A stretch of DNA of 53,449 nucleotides from Fonticella tunisiensis (GTDB lineage: Bacteria > Bacillota > Clostridia > Clostridiales > Caloramatoraceae). Below the pieces are notes generated by a model. That model worked only from the letters and a program-made list of their open reading frames with translations. It was not told where the DNA came from and ran no database searches. Below are positions 25,003 through 34,882 of the stretch, piece by piece (position 1 is the first letter of the stretch; each line of letters begins with the position of its first letter). The translations under genes and the position numbers were made by a program. The stretch covers positions 1 to 53,449 of the forward strand of contig NZ_SOAZ01000022.1 in the NCBI RefSeq assembly GCF_004364155.1. The letters run 5' to 3'.

Positions 25003-25238
25003 TTTAGGAAATTTAAAAAATGGGGGACAGTTCACAAAAGCTTTCTCAACCTGTATATTTTCCAAAAGCTCTGGCAATAATAGAAAAAATCAAGTAGTGT
25101 CTTATGTCAAGGGCTGCACGCATTAAAAGCACCGATTTAATTTATTACATCATTGTAAGGAGCAACGGAGGGGAGGGCCTATATTTCAAAGATATTTGGG
25201 AAAATTAAACTTGAAGAAATAATGAAAGGAGAAGGTAT

Positions 25239-26114
25239 ATGAACGAAGATATGGCTATGAATTTTCCAAAGTCATTTCCTGCCCAGAAGCAGGATAAACA
25301 GCCTGGAATTGAGGAAAATATGAACCCCAGGCCTGTATTTGACGACCCAAATTATGTAGCGTCTGATAAACTTTTAGGAAAGGTTGCATTAATTACCGGA
25401 GGAGATAGCGGTATAGGAAGAGCTGTGGCAGTTGCCTATGCCAAGGAGGGTGCAGATATAGCAATAGTTTATCTCGATGAGCATAAAGACGCTGAAGAAA
25501 CAAAAAAGATTGTAGAAAGTGCCGGAAGAAAATGCCTCCTAATTCCTGGAGATATAGGGGATGAAAATTTCTGCAAAGATGCCATACAAAAGGTAATAAA
25601 TGCATTTGGCAGGATTGATATACTTGTAAACAACGCTGCAGAGCAGCATCCTCAAAACAGCATAGAGGATATTACAGCTCAGCAACTTGAGAGGACATTT
25701 AAAACCAATTTTTTTGGTCCATTCTATCTTACAAAGGCAGCTATTCCACATTTAAAGCCAGGAAGCAGTATCATAAATACAACATCGATAACAGCATATA
25801 GGGGAGAAAAGCAGCTTATAGACTACTCATGCACAAAAGGAGCTTTAGCTACATTTACACGCTCAATGGCAAAGTCCCTAATAAATATGAATATAAGGGT
25901 AAATGCCGTGGCGCCAGGGCCCATATGGACTCCTCTCATACCTTCATCTTTTAGAGAGCAGGATGTTGCAAAGTTTGGAAGTACAAATCCCATGGGAAGG
26001 CCAGGTCAGCCCGTAGAGCTTGCAGGAGCATATGTGTTTTTAGCATCGGCTGATTCATCCTACGTAACTGGGCAGACAATTCATGTAAACGGCGGAGCCG
26101 AAGTGAACGTGTAA
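25239..26114 (+). CDS. Short-chain dehydrogenase/reductase (YhdF/YghA/GsiB-like stress SDR)
   Basis: A 291-residue classical SDR with an N-terminal extension of about 45 residues (FPKSFPAQKQDKQPGIEENMNPRP) typical of the general-stress YhdF/YghA group. The cofactor motif is GGDSGIGRAVA, with NNAAEQHP, catalytic Ser in NTTSITAY, and YSCTKGA (YxxxK). VAPGPIWTPLIPSS and SSYVTGQTIHVNGG close the domain. The substrate is unknown; stress-related aldehyde or alcohol metabolism is typical. AAAGGAG precedes ATG 25239. Confidence 0.9.
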   Translation: MNEDMAMNFPKSFPAQKQDKQPGIEENMNPRPVFDDPNYVASDKLLGKVALITGGDSGIGRAVAVAYAKEGADIAIVYLDEHKDAEETKKIVESAGRKCLLIPGDIGDENFCKDAIQKVINAFGRIDILVNNAAEQHPQNSIEDITAQQLERTFKTNFFGPFYLTKAAIPHLKPGSSIINTTSITAYRGEKQLIDYSCTKGALATFTRSMAKSLINMNIRVNAVAPGPIWTPLIPSSFREQDVAKFGSTNPMGRPGQPVELAGAYVFLASADSSYVTGQTIHVNGGAEVNV

Positions 26115-26202
26115 AGAAATTATGAACCGTTCCTTGGTTTGATAAATCTTTTTTCTGATATATAATAAACATATACATATTTAAGGAAGGTGGGCAGCAC
26201 AC

Positions 26203-27375
26203 ATGAATAAAAAGGAACTTGGGGCTTTAAGAAAAGAATTTAAACAGGATACATATAAGCTTCAAATTAAGGAATTATATAGCGTGTATATCAAAAAAGA
26301 CAGCGGCTCAGTTATACATACTGAATTTCATTATTTTGATCAACTTGATGAGGAAATGAAGGAATTGCATTTGAAAAACTTTAAAAAAGTTTTATCGGGC
26401 ACCATAGATACAAAGCTTTTTGAGCTGGACTTTGAAAATACAGGTTATGAAAATCATACTCAGAGCATTTTATATAATGCCGTACAAAGTAATGATACGG
26501 AGGTCTTTATCCAGGAGACAAATAAAATAATTGAAAAGCTCATTGAGTGTTATAACTACGATACCGATATTGTAGCTACAATGATTAGAGCTGAATATAT
26601 GATAAATGTAAATAAGAAAGCAGCAGAGTATGATGAAGGAAGAGACGATATCATGAAGGCCTTTGACTTTATGCTTTGTAGCTTAAACAAAATCGATGTT
26701 CCAAAGAAGGCCTTAAGATTTGACTTTAGGCATAGGGAATTTAGTGTTAGTTCCGTAAACGATGCCATCATCAATTTAAACTCCCCTGTATTGGGGTTTA
26801 TGTTCCCTCTATTATCTGGTGGACAGGCTGATGTTAATAAAGTTTTATTCTATAACTCGAAGGTTAAGGAATTAAACAAAACATTTATTGAAGGTGTGTT
26901 AAACTGCTCGATAAAGATGGACGCTGAGGCGGAAAGGAATACCTTTACAACAATCCTTCAAACGGCAATTGGTGACACTATAAAGCCTGAGATTATTCAG
27001 GAAATCTATGAGAGAATAAACGAAGTGGCAGCATGCTGTGATGAAGAAGAAGGGGAAGTGCCGACGGTGGGGCTTAGGGAAATAAAGTTAATTCTTGAAA
27101 ATATAGGTGTTGGAAATAGCAATGAGCTTGAAAGGGCATTTGAAACCTATGCGGAGAAAGAATATAATTTTAAAGTACAAAACGTAGTGCCTGATTTTAA
27201 CTCAAAATCGATTAAAATAGAGAGTGAAAGCGCAAATATTACAGTTACGCCAAAGGATTTAAACACCATAAGACAGATAAAGGATAAGAGAGGAAGGAAA
27301 TGCCTGCTTATTGAGCTTACAGAGGATATTGTAATAGACGGCTTCAGACTGGAAACAGTGGAAGAAGAGATATAA
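26203..27375 (+). CDS. DUF4317-family protein of unknown function
   Basis: A 390-residue soluble protein. The start MNKKELGALRKEFKQD and the following YSVYIKKDSGSVIHTE match the DUF4317 family found mainly in Firmicutes. The protein is rich in Glu, Lys and Asn, with no signal peptide or membrane segment. The last 60 residues (NITVTPKDLNTIRQIKDKRGRKCLLIELTEDIVIDGF) look like a small beta domain. No enzyme motif is visible. It stands alone between the SDR gene and a strong terminator. Confidence 0.75.
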   Translation: MNKKELGALRKEFKQDTYKLQIKELYSVYIKKDSGSVIHTEFHYFDQLDEEMKELHLKNFKKVLSGTIDTKLFELDFENTGYENHTQSILYNAVQSNDTEVFIQETNKIIEKLIECYNYDTDIVATMIRAEYMINVNKKAAEYDEGRDDIMKAFDFMLCSLNKIDVPKKALRFDFRHREFSVSSVNDAIINLNSPVLGFMFPLLSGGQADVNKVLFYNSKVKELNKTFIEGVLNCSIKMDAEAERNTFTTILQTAIGDTIKPEIIQEIYERINEVAACCDEEEGEVPTVGLREIKLILENIGVGNSNELERAFETYAEKEYNFKVQNVVPDFNSKSIKIESESANITVTPKDLNTIRQIKDKRGRKCLLIELTEDIVIDGFRLETVEEEI

Positions 27376-27387
27376 TTTAATAGAAAC

Positions 27388-27426
27388 AAAAGCACCATCT
27401 AAACCCATTAATTTGATGGTGCTTTT
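27388..27426 (+). terminator. Terminator after the DUF4317 gene
   Basis: AAAAGCACCATC and GATGGTGCTTTTT form the stem, with an A/T-rich loop of about 15 bases. The stem is nearly the same as that at 15073-15120, 12 kb away. Confidence 0.85.
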
Positions 27427-27560
27427 TGTTTTTTTGTTGTTCTCTTCTTAGTTATATTTTTAACTAATTATATAATAAGAATATTTAATATATAAAAATA
27501 ATAAATAATAGAAGAAATATTTTTAAAATATTAAAGGGAGGTGTAACTGGCGTTCAAGGT

Positions 27561-28058
27561 TTGAATGGCCGGGATAGCGTGGGTAAAACATTAATCATTT
27601 CACCTGAAAAGTGTACAGGCTGTAGAACCTGCGAAGTGGCTTGTTCATTTAGGAAAACCGACTCCTTTAACCCACAAAATTCAGCAGTTACAGTTTACCA
27701 GTATGATGAAGCTGCAATATCCATACCTGTTATGTGTATGCAGTGTGAAGACCCTAAGTGTATGAAGGTTTGTACAACGGGAGCCATCTATAAGGATGAA
27801 AATGACACGGTTCTCATCGACAGGAAAAAGTGCATAGGATGCAAGCTGTGTATAATTGCATGTCACTTTGGGAATATAAGCTACAATTATGAGCAGAAAA
27901 CTTTAGTTAAATGTGATCTCTGCGGAGGAGACCCACAATGTGCAAAACTCTGCCCATCGGGTACAATACAGTTTAAGGAGGCTACTTCAGCACAGCTTAG
28001 TAAGAAGAAGGCACTTGCTGAAAAGTTCAAGTCCCTGCTTGAGGAGGTGGAAAAATGA
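27561..28058 (+). CDS. Four-cluster ferredoxin subunit of aldehyde oxidoreductase
   Basis: A protein of about 165 residues with four [4Fe-4S] motifs in the HycB/DmsB/AorA arrangement: [35 protein letters not shown] and [14 protein letters not shown]. It is predicted to carry electrons between the tungsten subunit and the NADH-linked subunits encoded downstream. Its stop overlaps the AOR start by four bases. The start is uncertain: TTG 27561 lies 17 bases after GGGAGGTG, and GTG 27579 is an alternative removing six residues. Confidence 0.85.
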   Translation: MNGRDSVGKTLIISPEKCTGCRTCEVACSFRKTDSFNPQNSAVTVYQYDEAAISIPVMCMQCEDPKCMKVCTTGAIYKDENDTVLIDRKKCIGCKLCIIACHFGNISYNYEQKTLVKCDLCGGDPQCAKLCPSGTIQFKEATSAQLSKKKALAEKFKSLLEEVEK

Positions 28059-29866
28059 TGTTTGGATGGACAGGTAAACTCATTCGAGTTAACTTAACTG
28101 ATGGAACAGTTAAGACTGAAGATTTGAATCAGGAGGATGCAAAACTCTACCTTGGCGCAAGGGGGCTTGGGACAAAGATATGGATGAACGAAGTAGATCC
28201 TAAAGTTGATCCTTTTAGTCCGGAAAATAAGCTCATTTTCATGACGGGACCACTAACAGGGACCATAGGTCCATCTGCAGGAAGATATGAGGTTGTAACA
28301 AAGGCACCTCTTACGGGAACGATAGGAGCTTCAAATTCAGGTGGACATTTTGGACCTGAGCTTAAGTTTGCAGGATATGATGGAATTATTTTTGAAGGTA
28401 AGTCTGAGACTCCTGTTTATTTGTATATAAATGACGACAAAATTGAACTTAGAAGCGCAGAGCATCTCTGGGGTAAAAAGGTTCCCGAAACAACGGATGA
28501 ACTTCTATCCGAAACGGATCCGGGGGCAAGAGTTGCGTGCATTGGGCCTGCTGGAGAGAAACTTGTTCTATATGCAACGGTAATGAATGATAAACACAGA
28601 GCAGCGGGAAGGTCGGGACTTGGCGCTGTAATGGGTTCAAAAAAATTAAAGGCTGTCGTTGTTAAGGGATCACGTTCCGTTAAAGTAGCAGAACCTAAAA
28701 AATTTATTGACGTCTGCATTGATGCAAGAATGAAGATTAAAAATCACCCTGTAACAGGCACAGGACTCCCAACCTATGGAACTCAGGTACTTATAAATGT
28801 AATAAATCAATCTGGTGCACTTCCAACCAGAAACTGGAGGGATGGAGGTGTCTTTGAAAATGCCGAAGATATCAGCGGTGAGGCACTGGCTGAGAAATAT
28901 CTGGTTAAAAATAAAGGATGCTTTGCCTGCTCTATTGGATGTGGTAGAGTTACAAAAATTAAAGATGGAAAATTCAAGGGATTTGGAGAGGGACCTGAGT
29001 ATGAGGCAGGCTGGGCACTTGGAGCAGACTGTGGGATTAAGGATCTTGCAGCAGTTTCTAAAGCTAACTTCATATCCAACGAATACGGGTTTGACCCGAT
29101 AACGCTTGGCTCAACTATCGCATGTGCCATGGAGCTTTTTGAAAAAGGTATAATCACTAAGGAAGAAGTAGGAAGGAGTTTGTACTTTGGAGATGCTGAG
29201 GCAATAGTGGAACTTGCGGAAAAGGTGGGTACAAGGGAAGGTTTTGGTGATATTCTTGCAGAGGGTTCCTATAGAATGGCAGAGAGGTATGGGCATCCTG
29301 AACTTTCAATGTCAGTTAAGAAACAGGAGATGCCTGCATATGATGGCCGCGGAGTTCAAGGAATGGCCCTCGAGTATGCAACATCAAACCGAGGTGGATG
29401 CCATGTTAGAGGTTATATGACATCTCCTGAAATACTTGGTGTTCCTGAAAAACTTGATCCATTGGTAACTGAGGATAAGCCTCAATGGCTAAAGATATTC
29501 CAGGACCTAACGGCAGTTGTGGACTCTTCAGGAATATGCCTGTTTACTACCTTTGCCCTTGGACTTCCCGAAATTTCATCTATGATTAGAACTGCATTAG
29601 GCTGGGATTGTCCGGACGAAGAGATTTTAAGAATCGGCGAAAGGATATGGAATCTGGAGAGGGTATTCAACCTTAAGGCAGGGTTTACAAAGGAAGATGA
29701 TACGCTTCCTCCAAGGCTTTTAAAGGAAGCACTTCCAGAAGGCCCTGCTAAGGGAAAGGTAGCTGAGCTTGATAAAATGCTTGGCGAATACTACAGGGTA
29801 AGAGGATGGGACGAAAATGGAGTTCCGACAGAAGAGAAACTAAAGGAACTGTCAATTAGTTTTTAA
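28055..29866 (+). CDS. aor: Aldehyde:ferredoxin oxidoreductase, tungsten family
   Basis: A 603-residue enzyme of normal AOR length, oxidising aldehydes to carboxylic acids at a tungsten bis-pterin site. [17 protein letters not shown] and [13 protein letters not shown] are the N-terminal pterin domain, and [17 protein letters not shown] follows. The [4Fe-4S] ligands are C289, C292 and C296 in CFACSIGC, plus C495 in [34 protein letters not shown] is the second pterin-binding region. It is translationally coupled to the ferredoxin gene (ATGA overlap). Substrate range cannot be told from sequence; the operon points to NAD-linked turnover rather than ferredoxin alone. Confidence 0.94.
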   Translation: MMFGWTGKLIRVNLTDGTVKTEDLNQEDAKLYLGARGLGTKIWMNEVDPKVDPFSPENKLIFMTGPLTGTIGPSAGRYEVVTKAPLTGTIGASNSGGHFGPELKFAGYDGIIFEGKSETPVYLYINDDKIELRSAEHLWGKKVPETTDELLSETDPGARVACIGPAGEKLVLYATVMNDKHRAAGRSGLGAVMGSKKLKAVVVKGSRSVKVAEPKKFIDVCIDARMKIKNHPVTGTGLPTYGTQVLINVINQSGALPTRNWRDGGVFENAEDISGEALAEKYLVKNKGCFACSIGCGRVTKIKDGKFKGFGEGPEYEAGWALGADCGIKDLAAVSKANFISNEYGFDPITLGSTIACAMELFEKGIITKEEVGRSLYFGDAEAIVELAEKVGTREGFGDILAEGSYRMAERYGHPELSMSVKKQEMPAYDGRGVQGMALEYATSNRGGCHVRGYMTSPEILGVPEKLDPLVTEDKPQWLKIFQDLTAVVDSSGICLFTTFALGLPEISSMIRTALGWDCPDEEILRIGERIWNLERVFNLKAGFTKEDDTLPPRLLKEALPEGPAKGKVAELDKMLGEYYRVRGWDENGVPTEEKLKELSISF

Positions 29867-29889
29867 TGTGGAAACAAATGGCCTTGTTG

Positions 29890-29911
29890 GGGCTGGCCTC
29901 TGTGCCAGCCC
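29890..29911 (+). other. Strong hairpin between AOR and moaD-like genes
   Basis: GGGCTGGC and GCCAGCCC form a perfect 8-bp GC-rich stem with a six-base loop, 24 bases after the AOR stop. There is no T-run, so it is more likely an mRNA stabiliser or processing site that favours the first two products over the rest of the operon. Confidence 0.55.
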
Positions 29912-29991
29912 GAAGATACTTATGTTTTAAACTCTTCAGGATATCAACAAATGGCGTTATCCAATAATATTAATATTTAGAGGTATTGTTT

Positions 29992-30261
29992 ATGAAAGTA
30001 AAATTCTTTGCGTATTTGAGGGATTATACTAAGGCTAAAGAAATTGAATTAGAATACTGCAGTACAGTAGATGAACTTTTACATAGACTCTGCGACAGAT
30101 ATGGCGATGAAATCAGAAGGAAGTTATTTAATGGCAGTGAGCTTAGCAATGAAATAATTATACTGATTAATGGAAGACATATCGCTCACTTGGAGGGAAG
30201 AAATACAATTCTTAAGGAAGATGATGTAATATCGATTTTTCCCGTGGTGGCAGGAGGTTAA
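29992..30261 (+). CDS. MoaD/ThiS-family sulfur carrier protein
   Basis: An 89-residue ubiquitin-fold protein ending in GG (FPVVAGG), the residues that are adenylated and thiocarboxylated. Start ATG 29992 is taken from AGAGGT at 29979-29984; TTG 29986 is too close. In this operon it most likely supplies sulfur for the pterin dithiolene of the tungsten cofactor used by AOR. A dedicated MoaD copy next to aor is common in anaerobes. Confidence 0.88.
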   Translation: MKVKFFAYLRDYTKAKEIELEYCSTVDELLHRLCDRYGDEIRRKLFNGSELSNEIIILINGRHIAHLEGRNTILKEDDVISIFPVVAGG

Positions 30262-30294
30262 CAATCAATTCTTAATAGAAGGTGATAATAGATT

Positions 30295-30783
30295 ATGTAT
30301 GCACCTGAAATAAAAGACAATCTTTTTATTGCCAAGAAAATAATTGAAAAATATCCCAGGGAGCAGAGATATAGCCTCGCCGTTCTTCAGGACATTCAAA
30401 GGGAGTATAGTTATATACCAAGGGAGTGCCTGAAAATGATTTCAGAACATTTGAGGGTTCCAGTAAGTAAACTTTACAGCATGGCAACGTTTTATAAAGC
30501 CTTAAGTTTAGTGCCAAAGGGTGAAAATGTAATAACGGTATGTGATGGAACTGCATGTCATGTCAGATCATCAATGGTTTTAATTGATGAAATTGAAAAA
30601 TGTTTAAATATAAGGCCGGGGCAGACAACAGAGGATGGAAAGTTTTCACTTCAAACTGTAAACTGCCTTGGATCCTGTGCAATTGCGCCCGTTATGATGG
30701 TTAATGATAAATATTATGGTAAAGTTACGCCAAATACGTTAAGGGAGATTCTTAAGAATTATGGGGGCGTCGAAAATGAGTGA
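30295..30783 (+). CDS. nuoE: NuoE-like 24-kDa [2Fe-2S] subunit
   Basis: A 162-residue thioredoxin-like ferredoxin subunit of the NuoE/HndA/HydC family. The N-terminal helices include [26 protein letters not shown] and the [15 protein letters not shown] linker. The [2Fe-2S] ligands are in CDGTACHV and CLGSCAIAP. It pairs with the NuoF-like protein to oxidise or reduce NAD(H). Its end overlaps the next gene by eight bases. A GAAGGTGATAATAG sequence precedes ATG 30295. Confidence 0.92.
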   Translation: MYAPEIKDNLFIAKKIIEKYPREQRYSLAVLQDIQREYSYIPRECLKMISEHLRVPVSKLYSMATFYKALSLVPKGENVITVCDGTACHVRSSMVLIDEIEKCLNIRPGQTTEDGKFSLQTVNCLGSCAIAPVMMVNDKYYGKVTPNTLREILKNYGGVENE

Positions 30784-32599
30784 TGGCTTTAATAGGAAGA
30801 GAAGAATTTTAGTGTGCTGCGGAACAGGATGCCTTGCCAATAACAGCATGAATGTATTAAGCGAAATAAAGAAGGAGATTGATAAGGCAGGCGCTGATGT
30901 TTCAGTTGAAACGGTTGTAAAGTCTACGGGCTGCAACGGTCTCTGTGAGAAGGGGCCTGTTGTTAAGATTGAGCCTGATGACATATCCTATTTTAGGGTT
31001 AAGGTAGAGGATGCAGGGGAAATAGTCGAAAAGACAATATTAAAGGGAGAAGTTATTGACAGGCTTTTATATTTTGATTTTTCACTAAAAAAAAGAGTAA
31101 AAACCCATAAGGAGAGTGAATTTTACAGAAGACAGATGAAGCTTGCCCTTAGAAATATAGGCGAAATCGATCCCGTCAGCATAGAAGATTACATAGAAAG
31201 AGGAGGATACAGAGCCCTTAAAAAAGCACTCTTTGAAATGAAAAGAAGTGATATAATTCCAGAGGTTATAAAATCCGGCCTTAGAGGCAGGGGAGGGGCA
31301 GGTTTTCCAACAGGGATAAAGTGGAAGCAGTGCGATAGTGTTAAAGCCTTTCCAAAGTATGTCATTTGTAATGGAGATGAGGGTGATCCTGGTGCTTTTA
31401 TGGACAGAAGTATAATGGAGGGTGATCCTCACAGCATAATAGAGGGGATGATCATTGCAGCCTATGCAGTTGGTGCTGAAGAGGGTTTTGCATATATCAG
31501 GGACGAGTATTCCCTTGCCATAAAAAACATGTCAAAGGCCATGGAAGAAGCAAGAAAATGCGGATATCTTGGAGAAAATATTTTGGGAAGTGGATTTAGT
31601 TTTGATATCCAAATAGTAAGGGGCGGGGGAGCATTTGTATGTGGAGAATCCACAGCCCTTATGGCGTCAATCGAAGGTAAGATTGGTGAGCCAAGGGCAA
31701 AATATATTCATTCAACTGAAAAAGGTTTATGGGGACAGCCTACCATATTGAACAACGTAGAAACATGGGTGAATATTCCTCTGATAATAGATAAAGGTGG
31801 AGAATGGTACAGCACTGTCGGTACCGAAAGGAGCAAGGGTACAAAGGTATTTTCTTTAGTAGGAAAGGTTAAAAATACAGGGCTTGTGGAGGTGCCTATG
31901 GGTACTACCCTCAGGGAGCTTATATTTGACATAGGCGGAGGGATAATAGGAAATAAAAAATTCAAGGCCGTTCAAATTGGAGGTCCTTCAGGGGGATGCA
32001 TTCCTGAGGAGCTTTTAGACCTTGAAGTTGATTTTGAATCCCTTAAAAAAGCCGACTCCATGATGGGATCCGGAGGAGTAATCGTTATGGATGAAAGGAC
32101 GTGCATGGTGGATGTGGCAAGGTATTATTTAGGCTTCCTTTCAGAGGAATCCTGCGGTAAATGCGTGCCCTGCAGGGAAGGGATAAAGAGGATGCTTGAA
32201 ATATTGAACGATATATGTGAGGGAAGGGGAGAAAGGGAGGACATAGACAGGCTTATTGAAATATCGGAAATGGTAAGTGAGGCTTCTCTGTGTGGCCTTG
32301 GAAAATCCTCACCTAATCCTGTTATTACAACTATTAAATATTTTAAGGATGAGTATCTTGAGCATATAGTTAATAAAAGATGCTCTGCCGGAGTATGTAA
32401 AAATCTTACTGAATTTATTATTGATGAAAATAGATGTACAGGCTGTGATGTATGCAGAAGGAATTGCCCAGGGGGTGCAATATCAGGGGAACTTAAAAAG
32501 AGTCATTCCATAAACCAACTAAGGTGCATTAAATGTGGAAACTGCATGGATGTTTGCAGATTCAATGCGATTAAGGTCGGACAGGGGGTGGCATTGTGA
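30776..32599 (+). CDS. nuoF: NuoF-like NADH-binding flavoprotein subunit
   Basis: A 607-residue protein with three parts. Residues about 1-110 are a thioredoxin-like [2Fe-2S] domain ([13 protein letters not shown]). Residues about 115-520 are the 51-kDa core with [13 protein letters not shown] (NADH), [20 protein letters not shown] (FMN) and [12 protein letters not shown] ([4Fe-4S]). The C-terminus is a two-cluster ferredoxin ([22 protein letters not shown]). This is the HndC/HydB layout of NAD-linked and bifurcating complexes. Start ATG 30776 overlaps the nuoE stop (ATGAGTGA) with GGGGG upstream; ATG 30761 is an alternative. Confidence 0.92.
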   Translation: MSDGFNRKRRILVCCGTGCLANNSMNVLSEIKKEIDKAGADVSVETVVKSTGCNGLCEKGPVVKIEPDDISYFRVKVEDAGEIVEKTILKGEVIDRLLYFDFSLKKRVKTHKESEFYRRQMKLALRNIGEIDPVSIEDYIERGGYRALKKALFEMKRSDIIPEVIKSGLRGRGGAGFPTGIKWKQCDSVKAFPKYVICNGDEGDPGAFMDRSIMEGDPHSIIEGMIIAAYAVGAEEGFAYIRDEYSLAIKNMSKAMEEARKCGYLGENILGSGFSFDIQIVRGGGAFVCGESTALMASIEGKIGEPRAKYIHSTEKGLWGQPTILNNVETWVNIPLIIDKGGEWYSTVGTERSKGTKVFSLVGKVKNTGLVEVPMGTTLRELIFDIGGGIIGNKKFKAVQIGGPSGGCIPEELLDLEVDFESLKKADSMMGSGGVIVMDERTCMVDVARYYLGFLSEESCGKCVPCREGIKRMLEILNDICEGRGEREDIDRLIEISEMVSEASLCGLGKSSPNPVITTIKYFKDEYLEHIVNKRCSAGVCKNLTEFIIDENRCTGCDVCRRNCPGGAISGELKKSHSINQLRCIKCGNCMDVCRFNAIKVGQGVAL

Positions 32600-33345
32600 A
32601 GGTTTTTATAGATGGAAAGCCATGTGAGGCAGAGTATGGAGAATATATTCTTGATGTTGCAAAGAGGAACGGGATACATATACCAACACTGTGCCACAGC
32701 GATGCTCTTTCGGGTATAGGAAGCTGCAGACTCTGCATCGTCGAAGTGGTTGAGGGAAGCAGAAGAATGGTTGTTACTTCATGTTTATATCCTATTACAA
32801 GGGAAATAGAAGTTTTTACATCTACTGAGAAAATCAAAAAAATGAGAAAAACCATTATTATGCTTCTTTCATCAAGAGTACCACAAAATGATTATATAAA
32901 GAGGTTGAGGGAAGAATATGGAGTTAAGCCGACTTCAAGGTTTAAAGGAGATAATAATGAGCAGTGTATTCTCTGCGGTCTGTGCGTTAAGGCCTGTGAG
33001 GCCATCGGAACAAACGCCATAGCTGCTGTAAACAGGGGAATAACTAAAAAAATATCTACTCCATATGATGAAGTATCTGAGGACTGCATAGGGTGCGGTG
33101 CCTGTGCGCAGGTTTGTCCAACAGGAGCAATAGGGATGTATCAAGAGGAAGGAAAAAGAACTATATGGGGAAGGACATTTGAACTATTAAAATGTGAGCA
33201 ATGTGGAAAATATTACGCCACCAGGGAACAGCTTAAACATTCAATCGATAAACTTGATGGTAAAAAAGAAATGCTCTGTGATAGATGTAAAAAGAAGGCT
33301 GTAGCGGCAAGTTTTAAAACTATATATGAGGATATGAATTTATAA
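32596..33345 (+). CDS. NuoG/HydA N-terminal-like Fe-S protein lacking a catalytic domain
   Basis: A 249-residue protein. Residues 1-75 are a [2Fe-2S] ferredoxin domain ([15 protein letters not shown], then C in TSCLYP). Residues about 115-185 hold two [4Fe-4S] motifs ([22 protein letters not shown]). The His-ligated cluster usually found between them in NuoG and HydA is absent: the segment reads [17 protein letters not shown]. No hydrogenase H-cluster or formate dehydrogenase domain follows. Instead there is a C-terminal four-Cys ribbon (CEQCGKYY...CDRCKKK). The GTG start overlaps the nuoF stop. It probably bridges the AOR and NADH modules. Confidence 0.85.
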   Translation: MKVFIDGKPCEAEYGEYILDVAKRNGIHIPTLCHSDALSGIGSCRLCIVEVVEGSRRMVVTSCLYPITREIEVFTSTEKIKKMRKTIIMLLSSRVPQNDYIKRLREEYGVKPTSRFKGDNNEQCILCGLCVKACEAIGTNAIAAVNRGITKKISTPYDEVSEDCIGCGACAQVCPTGAIGMYQEEGKRTIWGRTFELLKCEQCGKYYATREQLKHSIDKLDGKKEMLCDRCKKKAVAASFKTIYEDMNL

Positions 33346-33475
33346 TTTTTTATTAACTCAACAATAAAAAAGGCAAACAAACTTAGCGTGTAGATTAAAT
33401 AGTTATTGGTGTTTGTGGATATTTTTTTCGAAGAGAAACAGTATTGCTGGAAATATATCATAAAGTTAGATATTT

Positions 33476-33508
33476 AAAAGTGGCTGAATATAAATTCAGC
33501 CACTTTTC
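33476..33508 (+). terminator. Terminator of the AOR operon
   Basis: AAAAGTGGCTGAAT and ATTCAGCCACTTTT form a perfect stem with a short loop, 130 bases after the last gene of the operon. Confidence 0.85.
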
Positions 33509-33782
33509 TTTGAAGATAAATGGAATAGCCATGAATTTAAAATGTTAAAAAACATGATTAATTGTTGAGCAGTTAGCTGAATTGTTTATTTATAAAAAAC
33601 AAGAAAAATGCAATAAAATAAAATATAATTGCAAAAATGTTATCTTTTAAAAATAAAGCTATTTTAAATTTGTCGAATCTCAAAGAATAAATGTAAAGGT
33701 TTAATTGCATAAAAAGTGAGTTATACGTTGAAAAATGTAGAAAAAACGCAATAATTATATATAAAAAATTTAAAAATAATGC

Positions 33783-33849
33783 TTGCAAGTTATAAAAGAA
33801 AGTATTACAATTGATTCTAAATTAAATAATTAAATTACATAACTTGCAA
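33783..33849. promoter_or_regulatory. Candidate operator pair upstream of the peptide transport operon
   Basis: TTGCAAGTTAT (33783-33793) and its exact reverse complement ATAACTTGCAA (33839-33849) are 45 bases apart, about 80 bases upstream of dppB. The spacing would suit a looping or dimeric regulator. It does not match the CodY consensus. Confidence 0.4.
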
Positions 33850-33928
33850 ATTGAAGAATTTTATTGCCTTATATTGCATAAGTATAAAATTATATTAATA
33901 TTAGAATTTATACGGGAGGGGTGGTAAA

Positions 33929-34870
33929 TTGGTTAAGTACATCTTTAAAAGGTTAATTCAATTGATCCCGGTGTTAATAGGCGTTTCCATTGCAGTTTTT
34001 TTAATGATCTATTTAATACCAGGAAATGCGGCAGAAATTATAGCCGGGCCTACGGCGACGAAGGAGGAGATTCAAAACATTACAGTCAAGCTTGGTCTTG
34101 ATAAGCCTGCATACATTCAGTATTTAAAATATATGAGTGGAGTTTTAAAGGGAGATTTAGGGTATTCCTTCCAAACAGGGCAGGCTGTATCGAAGGCCAT
34201 TGCTGTAAGGTATGTAAATACATTAAGTCTTGCAATATTTAGTGCGCTCATATCTATAATACTGGGTGTTACAACAGGAATTATTGCAGCTGCAAAACGA
34301 AATTCATGGTTTGACAGGTTGTGTATGGGTATATCTACCTTTGGGATATCGGCTCCAAGCTTCTGGATTGGACTTTTACTTATAGTGGTGTTTGGCGTAA
34401 AGTTAAAGCTATTGCCCATATCAGGCTTTAATGGAAAGATATGGACAGCAGATGGATTTATTCATTTATTAATGCCTGCTATAACTCTTGGGTTTGGTTC
34501 GTCAGCAATGATATCAAGAATGACACGTTCATCACTGCTTGAAATAATTCATCAGGATTATATACAAACAGCCAGAGCAAAGGGTGTAAAGGAAAAGATT
34601 GTTATATTGAAACATGCACTAAAGAATGCGCTAATACCAATAATCACAATAGTTGGTATAAACTTTGGAGGTCTTTTAGGCGGTGCGGTTGTAGTTGAAT
34701 CCGTATTCGCAATAAACGGCATTGGAAGGCTTATGGTTCAAGCTATAAGTGCCAGAGATTTCCCGATGATACAGGGGTCGGTACTTATGGTAGCCTTTAC
34801 ATTTGTGATAATAAACCTGATTGTGGATATTTTATATGCAGCTATAGATCCAAGAATTCAATATAACTAA
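33929..34870 (+). CDS. dppB: Dipeptide/oligopeptide ABC transporter permease DppB
   Basis: A 313-residue permease with six predicted membrane segments. FKRLIQLIPVLIGVSIAVFLMIYLIPG is the classic DppB start. The ABC-coupling loop is YIQTARAKGVKEKIVILKHALKNALIPIIT (EAA-type motif). The start is TTG 33929 after GGGAGGGGTGGT. It is the first gene of a five-component ABC operon with a sixth gene attached. Confidence 0.93.
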   Translation: MVKYIFKRLIQLIPVLIGVSIAVFLMIYLIPGNAAEIIAGPTATKEEIQNITVKLGLDKPAYIQYLKYMSGVLKGDLGYSFQTGQAVSKAIAVRYVNTLSLAIFSALISIILGVTTGIIAAAKRNSWFDRLCMGISTFGISAPSFWIGLLLIVVFGVKLKLLPISGFNGKIWTADGFIHLLMPAITLGFGSSAMISRMTRSSLLEIIHQDYIQTARAKGVKEKIVILKHALKNALIPIITIVGINFGGLLGGAVVVESVFAINGIGRLMVQAISARDFPMIQGSVLMVAFTFVIINLIVDILYAAIDPRIQYN

Positions 34871-34882
34871 GGAGGGAGCAAG

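Larger units (their letters stand above)
33346..33928. other. AT-rich gap between the AOR and peptide transport operons
   Basis: This 580-base stretch has no credible gene. It contains the AOR operon terminator (33476-33508), then about 270 bases of very A/T-rich sequence, then an 11-bp inverted repeat (33783-33793 and 33839-33849). The peptide operon promoter probably lies between 33850 and 33910 but no single -35/-10 pair stands out. Confidence 0.6.

Noticed and set aside
24941-25126. Small open frame after the helicase gene
   Set aside because: It overlaps the helicase end and runs through the terminator hairpin. No ribosome binding site or family match.
27427-27560. Molybdenum or tungsten cofactor riboswitch upstream of the AOR operon
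   Set aside because: The interval is short and A/T-rich, without the paired GC blocks expected for that RNA.
28807-29157. Long minus-strand frames within the AOR gene
   Set aside because: They are shadows of a strongly conserved plus-strand gene.
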